A DNA stretch of 50,056 nt from Pseudogemmobacter hezensis (lineage in GTDB: Bacteria > Pseudomonadota > Alphaproteobacteria > Rhodobacterales > Rhodobacteraceae), in the NCBI RefSeq assembly GCF_013155295.1, contig NZ_JABJXT010000025.1, forward strand, positions 1 to 50,056, read 5' to 3'. This document shows positions 5,988 through 13,209 of this stretch, in pieces. The position numbers were made by a program, and so were the translations under genes. The notes beneath the pieces are model-generated. The model did not search any database and had not been told where the DNA came from. It worked only from the letters and a program-made list of their open reading frames with translations. How positions within the stretch are numbered: the first letter of the stretch is position 1; every line of letters starts with the position of its first letter.

Positions 5988-7616
5988 ATGCCAGCTTCCA
6001 CCTTCCCGGAATGGATTTTCGATAACAGTCCGATTCCTGACCCGTTTGGCAAGGGCCAGCGGGCCGTGGATTTTATCCGCGCCCTTCGGCACGTCAAAAG
6101 CACGGTTGCTGGCCGGGCCTTCACTCTCCACCCCTTCCAAGAGCGGATCATTCGCGGAATCTATGGCCCGTGTGATGCTGATGGTGAGCGCCTTGTGAGG
6201 AAAGCGTTCTTCGGCATCCCGCGCGGGAACAGGAAAACCACGCTGTCTGCGGCTATGTCCCTGCTGCACCTGATCGGGCCAGAGCGGGTGCCGGGCGGCG
6301 AAATCGTCTTTGCAGCCGGTGACAAGCGGCAGGCTTCCATCGCGTTCAAAGAGGCCCGCGAAATCCTCACCCTTGACCAGAGGCTGGTGAAGGCCACCCG
6401 GATTGTGAACCAGCGCAACGCCGCCCGTGAGATCGAAAGCCTGCTGCCCGGCTTTGAATCCAAGCTGGAAGTTGTTTCCTCGGATGGGTCACGCCAGAAC
6501 GGCACCACCCCGAGCTTTGTTCTTTGCGATGAGATTCACGCATGGAAAGAGGCCAGCGGTTCGGAAATGATGGAAGTTCTGGAATCCGGCCTTGCAAAGC
6601 GCCCGAACGGTTTGATGGTGATCGCCACCACGGCGGGGCGCGGTGCTGATGGGTTCGCTGCGAATGAATACGCCTATGCCCGTGACGTTGCCAGCGGCAA
6701 GGTTATTGCCCCTTCTTTCCTTCCGATCCTCTTTGAAATTCAGGACTCAGACGATTGGACGGATGAGGCAGTTTGGCACCGCTGCAACCCCGGCCTGCAA
6801 TATGGGTTCCAAGACATCAAAGACCTTCGGAACAAGGCGCAGCGGGCGAAGAACATGCCCTCTGCGGCATATGGGTTCCAGCAATACCACCTGAACAAAT
6901 GGCACGGGAACAGCCGCGACCCTCTGTTTGATATGCCGACCTACGACCGGCGCAAGCTGGACGACGACGAACCAGACCTCGAACAGCTTCCGGCCTATAT
7001 CGGTGTGGACCTGTCACAGACCGGCGACCTGACTGCCGTTGCCGTGGCCTTCCGGCATGGGGATGGCCAGATCACGCTTCGCAATACCTGCTTTGTGCCT
7101 GCTGCCGATCTGGAAGGCCGGGCGCACCGCGACCGCGCCCCCTATCAGCAATGGGCCGACCGCGACCTGATCCAGCTTTGCCCCGGTGGCGTGATCGACC
7201 AGAAACAGGTGGAGGATCACATTCGCAACCTCTGCGCCACCTATGACGTGCAAGAGATCGCGGTGGACCCGGCGCTTGCCCGCGTCCTGTCGCAGAATCT
7301 TTCCGATGATGGGCTGCCGGTGTTCACCCATCCGCAAAGCGCGGTGATTATGTCCGAGGCGACCGGCAATCTGGTGCGCACGGTGAACGGCGAGTTGATC
7401 CGCCATGATGGCGACCCGGTTCTGCGCCAGCACTTTGACAATGTGGCCGTATCCAGCAACCCGCAATCGGGGCTGATCCGTATGCACAAACAGCGCAGCA
7501 ATGGCCGGATTGACGCGGCGGTGGCTTCTGCAATGGCCGTATCCCGTGCCGTGACCGCCCATAACAAGAAATCCCGCTATGACGACCCCGATGTGATCGG
7601 GCTGACCTGTATTTGA
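5988..7616 (+). CDS. terL: Phage terminase large subunit
   Basis: This 542-residue DNA-packaging motor has an N-terminal ATPase and a C-terminal nuclease. The ATPase has a deviant Walker A, GIPRGNRKTT (about 76-85), a Walker B with catalytic Glu, FVLCDEIHAW (about 180), and a coupling motif ATTAG. The RNase H-like nuclease opens with YIGVDLSQTGDLTAV, continues with AVDPALA, and ends with the acidic GRIDAAVAS. The order and size match the Terminase_1 family. The ATG at 5988 lies two bases after the small-subunit stop. All catalytic residues are present, so this gene looks functional even though the small subunit is broken. Confidence 0.93.
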   Translation: MPASTFPEWIFDNSPIPDPFGKGQRAVDFIRALRHVKSTVAGRAFTLHPFQERIIRGIYGPCDADGERLVRKAFFGIPRGNRKTTLSAAMSLLHLIGPERVPGGEIVFAAGDKRQASIAFKEAREILTLDQRLVKATRIVNQRNAAREIESLLPGFESKLEVVSSDGSRQNGTTPSFVLCDEIHAWKEASGSEMMEVLESGLAKRPNGLMVIATTAGRGADGFAANEYAYARDVASGKVIAPSFLPILFEIQDSDDWTDEAVWHRCNPGLQYGFQDIKDLRNKAQRAKNMPSAAYGFQQYHLNKWHGNSRDPLFDMPTYDRRKLDDDEPDLEQLPAYIGVDLSQTGDLTAVAVAFRHGDGQITLRNTCFVPAADLEGRAHRDRAPYQQWADRDLIQLCPGGVIDQKQVEDHIRNLCATYDVQEIAVDPALARVLSQNLSDDGLPVFTHPQSAVIMSEATGNLVRTVNGELIRHDGDPVLRQHFDNVAVSSNPQSGLIRMHKQRSNGRIDAAVASAMAVSRAVTAHNKKSRYDDPDVIGLTCI

Positions 7617-7631
7617 TCTGAGGTAAAGAGT

Positions 7632-10016
7632 ATGTCCGACGCCGATATGATGGGGCTGATTATCAAGCTGGAAGCGCAAACGCGCAACCTGCAACGCGAC
7701 TTTGCCCGCGCCAATGCCATTCAGGCCAAGGCTTCAAAGCAGATGGAAGCCAAGGCCAAGCGTTCCGCCGATCAGATCGCCAAGACCTATGAGGGCATGG
7801 GCGGGCGGATCGGCAATGCCTTCAAGGCTATCAACCTTCCCAAAGTGGCCGGGGCGCTTGGGATTGGTGCAGGCATCGGCGTGGCCGGTGCTGTCGCATC
7901 GGTGCGCAATCTTACAAAAGAGATGGCGGAACTGTCCAATGAAGCCAAACGCGCCGGGATTGGCATTGAAGCCTTTCAGGAATGGAAGTTCGTTGCGGAA
8001 CAGAACCGCATCGGCATTGATGCCCTGACCGATGGTTTCAAAGAACTGCATATCCGGGCGGGCGAGTTCTTCCTTGATGGCACCGGGGCCGGTGCCGAGG
8101 CTTTCAAGAAACTTGGTTATTCCGCCGAGGAACTGAAAGAGAAGCTGAAAGACCCTTCCGCGCTGATGGTGGAAATCCTCGGGCGTCTTGGAAAGCTGGA
8201 TCAGGCCAGCCAGTCTTTCTTGCTGGAAGAAATCTTTGGCGGTGCCGGTGGCGAACAATTCTCTGCCCTTCTCGGGCAGGGTGAAGCCGCTTTGCGCCAG
8301 ACCATCCAACGCGCCCATGAAACCGGGGCTGTTATGGATGAGGAACTGATCCGCAAAGCCGCCGAGGTTGACGCCAAGTGGAACGCCATGATCGGCACCG
8401 CGTCCAACTGGGCCAAAGCCACCATCCTTGGGCTTGTGGCGGCGGGCGCGGAACTGGCGGACCTGCGGGCGCGTATGGATGAACTGTTCCCCGATGAGGC
8501 CGAGGGGCGTTCGGTTCTGGGCGATAGCGTCTATGATGCCTTGGAACAGGACCGTGACGCGCTGGATGAGGTAGCGCATGATGTCGAGGCCCTGAAAGGC
8601 CAATACGATTCCTTGGGCTATGAGGCCATTGGCACCGCGAACCAGATGGCGGCGTTTGCCGATGAACTGGACCGGATGGGCATGGCCGATCAGGCCGCTA
8701 TCATCCGCGACTATGCCGATGGCCTGCGGGGCGTGGCGCAGGATTACGGGACCGGCGCAATCAACGCCGAAGAGTTCTCGGATAAGATTCAGGCCGTCCA
8801 GCGTGATGCTGAAACCGCCTTTGGTGCCTTGCAGGACGTGGACGGCGTTTCCTTCGCGGGTGCCATTGCCGAAATGAACCGGCTTGGCACGGTGATCGGT
8901 GGTCTGATCGCCCTGGCAAATACGCTTCGCAATACCCTGCCGGGTGCCGGGCCGGGCGTGACCACCGGAACGCCCATTCAGGGTGGCGCGGGCGCGAACA
9001 TGCCGCCGACCTTTGATAGCGGCATCGCCACCAGCCCGAGGCCCGGCGCACGTCCTGATAACTGGCAGGCCGATATGGATGGCGATGGCATCCCCGATGC
9101 CCTGCAAGACGACAAGGGCGGCGGCGGGAAGAAAGGCGGCGGCGGGCGTTCGCAGGATGAGTTCGCCCGTGCTGTTGAGGGTCTGAACCGGGAACGGGCT
9201 GCTTTGGAAGCGGAAGCTGTCGCGCTGATCGCCGCCAAAGAGGCAGGCACCGAATACGGCGATGCTCTGGAATACGCCCGCACCCGTGCTGAACTGCTGA
9301 ACGCGGCGCAACAGGCCGGAAAGCAGATCACGCCCGAACTGACCGCCGAAATCGACCGGCTTGCGCAGGCGCAGGTTCAGGCCGGGAACGCTGCCGACAA
9401 GGCAGCCAAAGACCTTGAACAGGTTCAGGAACGCGGAAAGAAAGGCGCAGAAGCCCTTTCGGATGTGTTCCTTGCCGTTCTGGATGGCAGCATGTCCGCC
9501 GAGGAAGCCTTGGGCCAGTTGCTGCTACAGATGGCGCGAGTTCAAATGCAGAAGGCGCTTCTCGGGCTGTTCTCGGGAACCGGCGTGGGTGATTTTGTCG
9601 GTGGCCTTTTGGGCTTCGCAGATGGCGGGTTCACCGGGGCCGGTGGCAAATATGAACCGGCTGGCGTGGTCCATAAGGGCGAGTATGTGTTTTCTGCCGA
9701 GACGGTGAAGCGCCTCGGGGCTGATAACCTTGACAGACTCCACCAGAGCGCCCGCAAGGGCTATGCTTCGGGTGGCCTTGTCGGGGATGGCGGAAAGATC
9801 GCAAGGGCCTCTGGTGAGTCTCTGCGCGAGTCTGCGGGGGCATCGGCACCGGCTATCACGATCAACAGCCCGATCACGGTAAACGGCAGCGCCGGAACGC
9901 CCGAGCAAAACGCCGATCTGGCGAAACAGGTGGCGCGGGAAACCGAAGCCGGGATGCGGGCGCTGATCCAGACCGAACTTATACGGCAGATGAGGCCGGG
10001 CGGGATGCTGCGCTAA
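7632..10016 (+). CDS. Phage tail tape measure protein
   Basis: A 794-residue tape measure protein. It has a helical N-terminus (MGLIIKLEAQTRNLQRDFAR), a hydrophobic glycine-rich membrane-like patch at about 75-95 (VAGALGIGAGIGVAGAVAS), and long coiled regions. A low-complexity Gly/Lys linker sits at about 495-512, and the family-typical C-terminal GGFTGAGGKYEPAGVVHKGEYV and YASGGLVG repeats follow. At the usual 0.15 nm per residue it would set a tail of about 120 nm. It is placed directly after the terminase, where portal, capsid and tail-tube genes would normally lie. Confidence 0.9.
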   Translation: MSDADMMGLIIKLEAQTRNLQRDFARANAIQAKASKQMEAKAKRSADQIAKTYEGMGGRIGNAFKAINLPKVAGALGIGAGIGVAGAVASVRNLTKEMAELSNEAKRAGIGIEAFQEWKFVAEQNRIGIDALTDGFKELHIRAGEFFLDGTGAGAEAFKKLGYSAEELKEKLKDPSALMVEILGRLGKLDQASQSFLLEEIFGGAGGEQFSALLGQGEAALRQTIQRAHETGAVMDEELIRKAAEVDAKWNAMIGTASNWAKATILGLVAAGAELADLRARMDELFPDEAEGRSVLGDSVYDALEQDRDALDEVAHDVEALKGQYDSLGYEAIGTANQMAAFADELDRMGMADQAAIIRDYADGLRGVAQDYGTGAINAEEFSDKIQAVQRDAETAFGALQDVDGVSFAGAIAEMNRLGTVIGGLIALANTLRNTLPGAGPGVTTGTPIQGGAGANMPPTFDSGIATSPRPGARPDNWQADMDGDGIPDALQDDKGGGGKKGGGGRSQDEFARAVEGLNRERAALEAEAVALIAAKEAGTEYGDALEYARTRAELLNAAQQAGKQITPELTAEIDRLAQAQVQAGNAADKAAKDLEQVQERGKKGAEALSDVFLAVLDGSMSAEEALGQLLLQMARVQMQKALLGLFSGTGVGDFVGGLLGFADGGFTGAGGKYEPAGVVHKGEYVFSAETVKRLGADNLDRLHQSARKGYASGGLVGDGGKIARASGESLRESAGASAPAITINSPITVNGSAGTPEQNADLAKQVARETEAGMRALIQTELIRQMRPGGMLR

Positions 10017-10038
10017 CCAGCACCTTGATTCTTCTGCG

Positions 10039-10068
10039 CGTTCCGGTTAGGTTCATCTGGCCGGAACG
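10039..10068 (+). other. Hairpin downstream of the tape measure gene
   Basis: CGTTCCGG (10039-10046) pairs perfectly with CCGGAACG (10061-10068) over a 14-base loop, 23 bases after the tape measure stop. No U-tract follows, so it is not an obvious intrinsic terminator. It may be an mRNA-end structure or part of the structured region beyond. Confidence 0.4.
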
Positions 10069-10178
10069 GCAGCACCAAGCACAAAGCAGTCAGGTTTGAA
10101 CCGATACCCAGATGGGAATGACGTTCACCGACACCGCGATACCAGCCCCAAATTGAACGCCAGCACCGGGAAACATGA

Positions 10179-10476
10179 CCGGGCAGCGAGTCGCCTAGCT
10201 GGAAGGTGCAGGAAAGATCGTCTTGGATCGCTCCCCGGTGGAAATCACCGGACGCCCCAAACGGTTGCCGCCGGTCTTCGGACGATATGGCACAGAAAGA
10301 CGGTTGCTCTGTCGGGCGAACCTTATGGTTCAGGGCGACAACAACCGATCACGGTTCGATTGAAGGAAAGTCGGACGTGATGCGCAGCCGAGAGGCTGCA
10401 ACCGCTTGATCGTAAGATCGGGAATCCGGGCGCTGCTAGGTCAATGGAAGCCACCTAGTGTCAGAAGCCCGCCACC
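10179..10476 (+). ncRNA. Highly structured RNA resembling HEARO / IscB omega RNA, without iscB
   Basis: Nearly the whole segment folds into consecutive helices. 10266-10292 is a stem with GTC-UUCG-GAC inside. 10301-10347 is a three-part stem (CGGTTG, TGTCG, GAACC with their complements) capped by UUAU. 10348-10381 is ATCACG/CGTGAT with inner CGATT/AGTCG. 10384-10399 is GCAGCC-GAGA-GGCTGC. 10405-10422 is CTTGATC-GUAA-GATCGGG. 10436-10458 is CTAGGT/ACCTAG. A long-range GCAGCG/CGCTGC pair (10183-10188 with 10431-10436) can close the domain. The order (UUAU-loop stem followed by GCGAC, GNRA stem, second stem, last stem followed by AGAAGCC) matches my recollection of IscB omega RNA. An ATGA precedes it at 10175. 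No iscB or other long gene follows. The RNA call is strong; the family is inferred from memory. Confidence 0.6.
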
Positions 10477-10495
10477 ACCTGTTAGACGCAGAACA

Positions 10496-10543
10496 TTCCC
10501 CCCATGACGACACAGATTAGCTTGTGTGTCGTCATGGGGGGAA
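10496..10543. repeat. Perfect 19-bp inverted repeat with 10-base loop
   Basis: TTCCCCCCATGACGACACA (10496-10514) is perfectly inverted at 10525-10543 around the loop GATTAGCTTG. No U-run follows on either strand, so a simple terminator is unlikely. It lies 20 bases beyond the structured RNA and could be its 3' boundary, a transposon subterminal palindrome, or a protein-binding cruciform. Confidence 0.8.
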
Positions 10544-10650
10544 AGACCTATTTCCGCAGGTAATATTCATTCTGTGCAAGATCAGATGATGCTTCTGCGG
10601 ATCCAGACATGAAAGAGATCGAGCCGAAGCGAAGCGGAGGCCAGCAACGA

Positions 10651-10688
10651 GGCCGAAGGCCGAGGCGCAGGGAGCCGCCAGAGGCGGC
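10651..10688. repeat. GC-rich short inverted repeats
   Basis: GGCC-GAA-GGCC (10651-10661) and GCCGCC-AGA-GGCGGC (10674-10688) are two adjacent tight hairpins inside a purine-rich GC stretch that begins at 10621. Similar sequence decorates gene ends in mobile elements; here it precedes a small reading frame. It looks like a dispersed palindromic repeat rather than coding sequence. Confidence 0.35.
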
Positions 10689-10704
10689 GAGTATAGAAAG
10701 AGTG

Positions 10705-10911
10705 ATGATGAAGATTGATCTGCATAGCCTTGCCCGTGCTTTCGGTGGCCTGCCGGAGGGGCAGCACCTCGGGACGCGACTTCACATGAAAGACCATGTT
10801 CCGGCAGAGGCGCTGCAGGTTGTGGCCTTTGCTGAACGCCAAGAGCACCTGAACGCGGTGATGATCCGGGCGCAGAAACCGCTTGCAGGTCATGTCAATG
10901 TTATAATATAA
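10705..10911 (+). CDS. Small hypothetical protein
   Basis: A 68-codon frame (MMKIDLHSLARAFGGLPEGQ at its start) uses codons with the high third-position GC of its neighbours and is preceded by AGAAAGAG. Its TAA stop lies inside the 15-bp palindrome at 10899-10913. The opposite strand also has an open frame over this stretch, so the coding call is uncertain. No family is recognised. Confidence 0.35.
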   Translation: MMKIDLHSLARAFGGLPEGQHLGTRLHMKDHVPAEALQVVAFAERQEHLNAVMIRAQKPLAGHVNVII

Positions 10912-10913
10912 CA
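10899..10913. promoter_or_regulatory. 15-bp palindrome TGTTATAATATAACA, copy 2
   Basis: Exact reverse complement of the site at 4067-4081; both are followed by AC. It overlaps the stop codon of the small frame at 10705-10911 and lies 46 bases upstream of a strong terminator. Confidence 0.5.
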
Positions 10914-10958
10914 ACCAAGCATAGAGGGGATGGCTTCCAATCACGCCCCAAAGCACAG

Positions 10959-10999
10959 ACGCCCTGCCGGTGATCCTGACCGGCAGGGCGTTTTCTTTT
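10959..10999 (+). terminator. Strong intrinsic terminator
   Basis: ACGCCCTGCCGGT (10959-10971) and ACCGGCAGGGCGT (10979-10991) form a perfect 13-bp stem with a seven-base loop, followed by TTTCTTTT. It ends whatever transcript crosses the structured RNA region and insulates the right-hand phage operon. Confidence 0.92.
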
Positions 11000-11045
11000 G
11001 TCTGCTCTTAGCCAAATAGCTAAACAGCTACCCCGCCCCGAAGTA

Positions 11046-11084
11046 AGTAAGCACTTACTAATATATTGAAAATAAACAATATAT
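11046..11084. promoter_or_regulatory. Two adjacent operator-like dyads
   Basis: AGTAAG-CA-CTTACT (11046-11059) is followed by ATATATTG-N8-CAATATAT (11061-11068 and 11077-11084). Both lie in an AT-rich island just upstream of the promoter at 11098-11127, as expected for phage repressor or activator sites. Confidence 0.5.
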
Positions 11085-11097
11085 GTTCATTTTCGGC

Positions 11098-11127
11098 TTG
11101 ACCGGGATTCCGGCGCTGTCCTAGATT
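11098..11127 (+). promoter_or_regulatory. Sigma-70-type promoter of the right-hand phage operon
   Basis: A -35 element TTGACC (11098-11103) and a -10 element TAGATT (11122-11127) are separated by 18 bases. Transcription would begin around 11134, leaving a leader of about 25 bases before the ATG at 11160. Confidence 0.5.
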
Positions 11128-11159
11128 CCTGCTATCGAGCAAATCAGGAGCGCCGACCG

Positions 11160-11354
11160 ATGCCGCACTTTCTCACAGATGAAACCTTTGACCGCCTCAT
11201 GGCCGACCTTACCGGCGCGTTCATGGCAGCCGCGACCAGCACCGGCACCGACCTGCACGACAAGCTGATTGAGGCGCTGGCCTGCGCCGATCTGCTGCCA
11301 GAGTCCTGCCGGGCCGATTACATGGATGAAGTGGCAGTGAAGCGGGCGGCGTGA
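11160..11354 (+). CDS. Hypothetical phage protein (64 aa)
   Basis: The 64-residue acidic helical protein (MPHFLTDETFDRLMADLTGA at its start) has an AGGAG ribosome site eight bases before the ATG and the promoter described just upstream. It is the first gene of the right-hand operon. No domain is recognised; the position near repressor-like sites suggests an early or regulatory phage function, but nothing in the sequence proves it. Confidence 0.65.
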   Translation: MPHFLTDETFDRLMADLTGAFMAAATSTGTDLHDKLIEALACADLLPESCRADYMDEVAVKRAA

Positions 11355-11382
11355 GAGATCACGGTTTCGTGATGTTCTGCGC

Positions 11383-11420
11383 GATATTACTAATTACATT
11401 ACTATGTAGATAGTAATATC
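11383..11420. promoter_or_regulatory. 10-bp inverted repeat GATATTACTA/TAGTAATATC
   Basis: Perfect 10-bp arms (11383-11392 and 11411-11420) flank an 18-base AT-rich spacer that contains a further TTACTA. It lies 27 bases before the start of the next gene, in an AT island between two GC-rich genes, and looks like an operator. Confidence 0.45.
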
Positions 11421-11446
11421 TATAAATGCAGAAAGGAGATCATCAC

Positions 11447-11968
11447 ATGGCAAACGCCAATGCAGAAGCGCAGCGCCGCTGGCGGCAACGTCAGAAGGAA
11501 AAGCGGCAGGCCGGGCTCACAGAGGCGTCAACACCCTCGGACGTGTTCAGGACGCCGTTCTTTGAGTTCTATGCCAACAACCCGTATGAAAGTGAGTTCA
11601 ACTTTTGCCTTGATATGGCGGGCATCCCCATGCCGGAATTTGAAGATGATCGCGGCCCGGCTCACCATGCGCTGAATGAGGTGCTGGACGCGGGCAGCCC
11701 AAGTTTCAGCGATGAAGTTCGTTCGCTTGGCAGGGCTGAGGTGATGGTCGGGGCGCTGATTGATGCGGCCCGTTCCCTTGCCGATATGGTGAACAACTAC
11801 AAGCAACGCGAGATCACGGCCCGCATGGCCGAGATAGAGGCTTCCGACCTGTCGGAACCCGAGGCCAAGAAAGCCGCGCTTAAAGAGGCCGCAAGGCTGC
11901 AAAAGATGCTGGATCAGCTGGACAAGCAGGTTCGCTGGACCTTCCCCCAGTGGAAGGTAACGGGCTGA
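11447..11968 (+). CDS. Hypothetical phage protein (173 aa), basic N-terminus
   Basis: The ATG at 11447 is chosen because AAAGGAG lies eight bases upstream. The first 25 residues are strongly basic (AEAQRRWRQRQKEKRQAG), like nucleic-acid-binding tails of phage proteins. The rest is acidic. A long C-terminal helix (about residues 100-165) rich in Ala, Glu and Lys can form a coiled coil. It is not recognised. A possible role is as a DNA-associated or small-terminase-like oligomer, but this is a guess from the helix and the basic tail only. Confidence 0.7.
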   Translation: MANANAEAQRRWRQRQKEKRQAGLTEASTPSDVFRTPFFEFYANNPYESEFNFCLDMAGIPMPEFEDDRGPAHHALNEVLDAGSPSFSDEVRSLGRAEVMVGALIDAARSLADMVNNYKQREITARMAEIEASDLSEPEAKKAALKEAARLQKMLDQLDKQVRWTFPQWKVTG

Positions 11969-11977
11969 ACAGCCCCT

Positions 11978-12034
11978 GACAGTAGGGCGGAAACCGTCAA
12001 AGTTTCCTAGGCCGAGAAGGCTTCCGCCCCTGTC
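11978..12034 (+). ncRNA. Structured intergenic RNA element
   Basis: GACAG-TA-GGGCGGAA (11978-11992) pairs with TTCCGCCC-CTGTC (12022-12034), a 13-bp stem with one two-base bulge. An alternative inner hairpin GGAAAC/GTTTCC competes with it. GGGCT-GAAC-AGCCC sits over the preceding stop (11962-11975). The mutually exclusive stems suggest a switch or processing signal between the two genes rather than a simple terminator, as no U-run follows. Confidence 0.45.
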
Positions 12035-12066
12035 GTCTAGAACTCCGATAATAGAAGGACATCGGA

Positions 12067-12303
12067 ATGCCCGTTGATACTACCACCATCACCACCCCGG
12101 CGGCAACGTCCGCCACTGACCACGGCACGGTTACGATTGAATACCGTGGCCTGACCATTCCGGTTGGCTTCGACATCCATGCGGAAACGCCGGTTGAGCA
12201 GAAGGCAGAGCTGATCCGCATGGCTGCTCTGCAGTGTGCGTCCGACTTCTTTGACGCCTATCGTGGCGGTGAAGCCGAAGTCGTGGAAGGGGAGGCAGCA
12301 TAA
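12067..12303 (+). CDS. Hypothetical phage protein (78 aa)
   Basis: The 78-residue protein has a threonine-rich N-terminus and a compact predicted beta strand, VTIEYRGLTIPVGFDI. A short helix (PVEQKAELIRMAALQ) and an acidic tail follow. GAAGGA lies upstream of the ATG. The stop overlaps the next start (TAATG), so the two are translated together. It is not recognised. Confidence 0.65.
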   Translation: MPVDTTTITTPAATSATDHGTVTIEYRGLTIPVGFDIHAETPVEQKAELIRMAALQCASDFFDAYRGGEAEVVEGEAA

Positions 12304-12665
12304 TGGCTTTCTCTCTCGCCGCCGTTGAAGAAAGCAGCGCGAACTGGCTGGACCACCAGCGCGAGGCCATCGCAGCCCTTAACTCTGCACGGGCGCAGAT
12401 GGATCTTGCCAAGGCAAAGCATGCGGCTGCAAGGGTGAAGCTGAAAGCGGCGCGGCTTGCCAACCGTGAAGTCCAGATGCCGGTTTATCACCCCGACGAC
12501 CAGCACAAGCTGAAACAGTTGAAAGCTCTGCTGGCGCTTCGGGATGCCGAACTGAAAGCAATCCGCTGCGATGCCAAGGTTCGCCGCGCCGTGACCCGTC
12601 ACGATGCAGCGCGGCTGCACTGGCAGCGCGTGGAGAAGGGTGAAGGCTTCTCGCTGGCAGCCTGA
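12303..12665 (+). CDS. Hypothetical phage protein (120 aa), helical
   Basis: The 120-residue protein is almost entirely predicted helix, rich in Ala, Lys and Arg, with long heptad-like stretches (residues 10-60 and 65-110) that suggest a coiled coil. It is the last gene of the operon and is followed directly by a terminator. The family is unknown; a structural or nucleoid-like role is possible but not shown. Confidence 0.65.
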   Translation: MAFSLAAVEESSANWLDHQREAIAALNSARAQMDLAKAKHAAARVKLKAARLANREVQMPVYHPDDQHKLKQLKALLALRDAELKAIRCDAKVRRAVTRHDAARLHWQRVEKGEGFSLAA

Positions 12666-12682
12666 CCAGCACCACGACCACC

Positions 12683-12715
12683 AAAGCGGGCGCATCACCA
12701 GCGCCCGCTTTTCTT
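12683..12715 (+). terminator. Intrinsic terminator of the right-hand phage operon
   Basis: AAAGCGGGCGC (12683-12693) pairs perfectly with GCGCCCGCTTT (12701-12711) over a seven-base loop and runs into TTTTCTT. Confidence 0.9.
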
Positions 12716-12855
12716 CCCCGTCCCATGAGAACTTCACCGGCTGCGCGGGTATAACCAGATAGAGGGCTGACGCGCCTTGGCTGCAAAGGGGCTGCCGAAA
12801 GCGTTGCGGTTTGTCGGTGAGTGCGCAGGTTCAGAACACCTATCAACCCCGACAA

Positions 12856-12888
12856 GGCACGGTGGCGCGACTCCTGCCACGCGGTGCC
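12856..12888. other. Hairpin in the prophage-chromosome border region
   Basis: GGCAC and GTGGC (12856-12866) pair with GCCAC and GTGCC (12876-12888), forming two stacked 5-bp helices with a small internal loop. It lies in the otherwise gene-free stretch 12716-13062, which probably contains the phage-chromosome junction. Confidence 0.4.
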
Positions 12889-12912
12889 GGGTGACCCTTA
12901 CTTAGCGAATGG

Positions 12913-12943
12913 AAGGGGCGGGGCCGCAAGCCTCGCCCTTTCT
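12913..12943 (+). terminator. Terminator-like hairpin near the tRNA gene
   Basis: GGGCGGGGC (12916-12924) pairs with GCCTCGCCC (12930-12938, one G-U) and is followed by TTTCTG. It is flanked by AA on the 5' side. It may end transcription arriving from either the phage side or an unseen small RNA. Confidence 0.5.
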
Positions 12944-13062
12944 GCATGTCGGACGAGTCGCTAAGGTGCTGAATGCACCATGTGGAACACCCACATGACT
13001 GTAACACATGACGCGAGAGGCGTCTTGCTAAGTCTTTGATTTTATGGGAATAAAACGATTGG

Positions 13063-13134
<72 letters not shown>

Positions 13135-13209
13135 ACCGTGAGCGGGTGTTTAGCGAAGCCTTTTCCCCGCCGCAAGGGGGGATGTGAAGGAAATTTGGCA
13201 GGAGTTTAA

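Noticed and set aside
7734-9311. 525-codon open frame on the minus strand
   Set aside because: Antisense to the tape measure gene.
10096-10380. 94-codon open frame across the structured RNA
   Set aside because: Composition is Arg/His/Thr-rich without a ribosome site. The DNA is instead organised as consecutive perfect helices.
10959-11084. CRISPR array or att-type direct repeats near the prophage right side
   Set aside because: Only single inverted repeats; there are no evenly spaced direct repeats.
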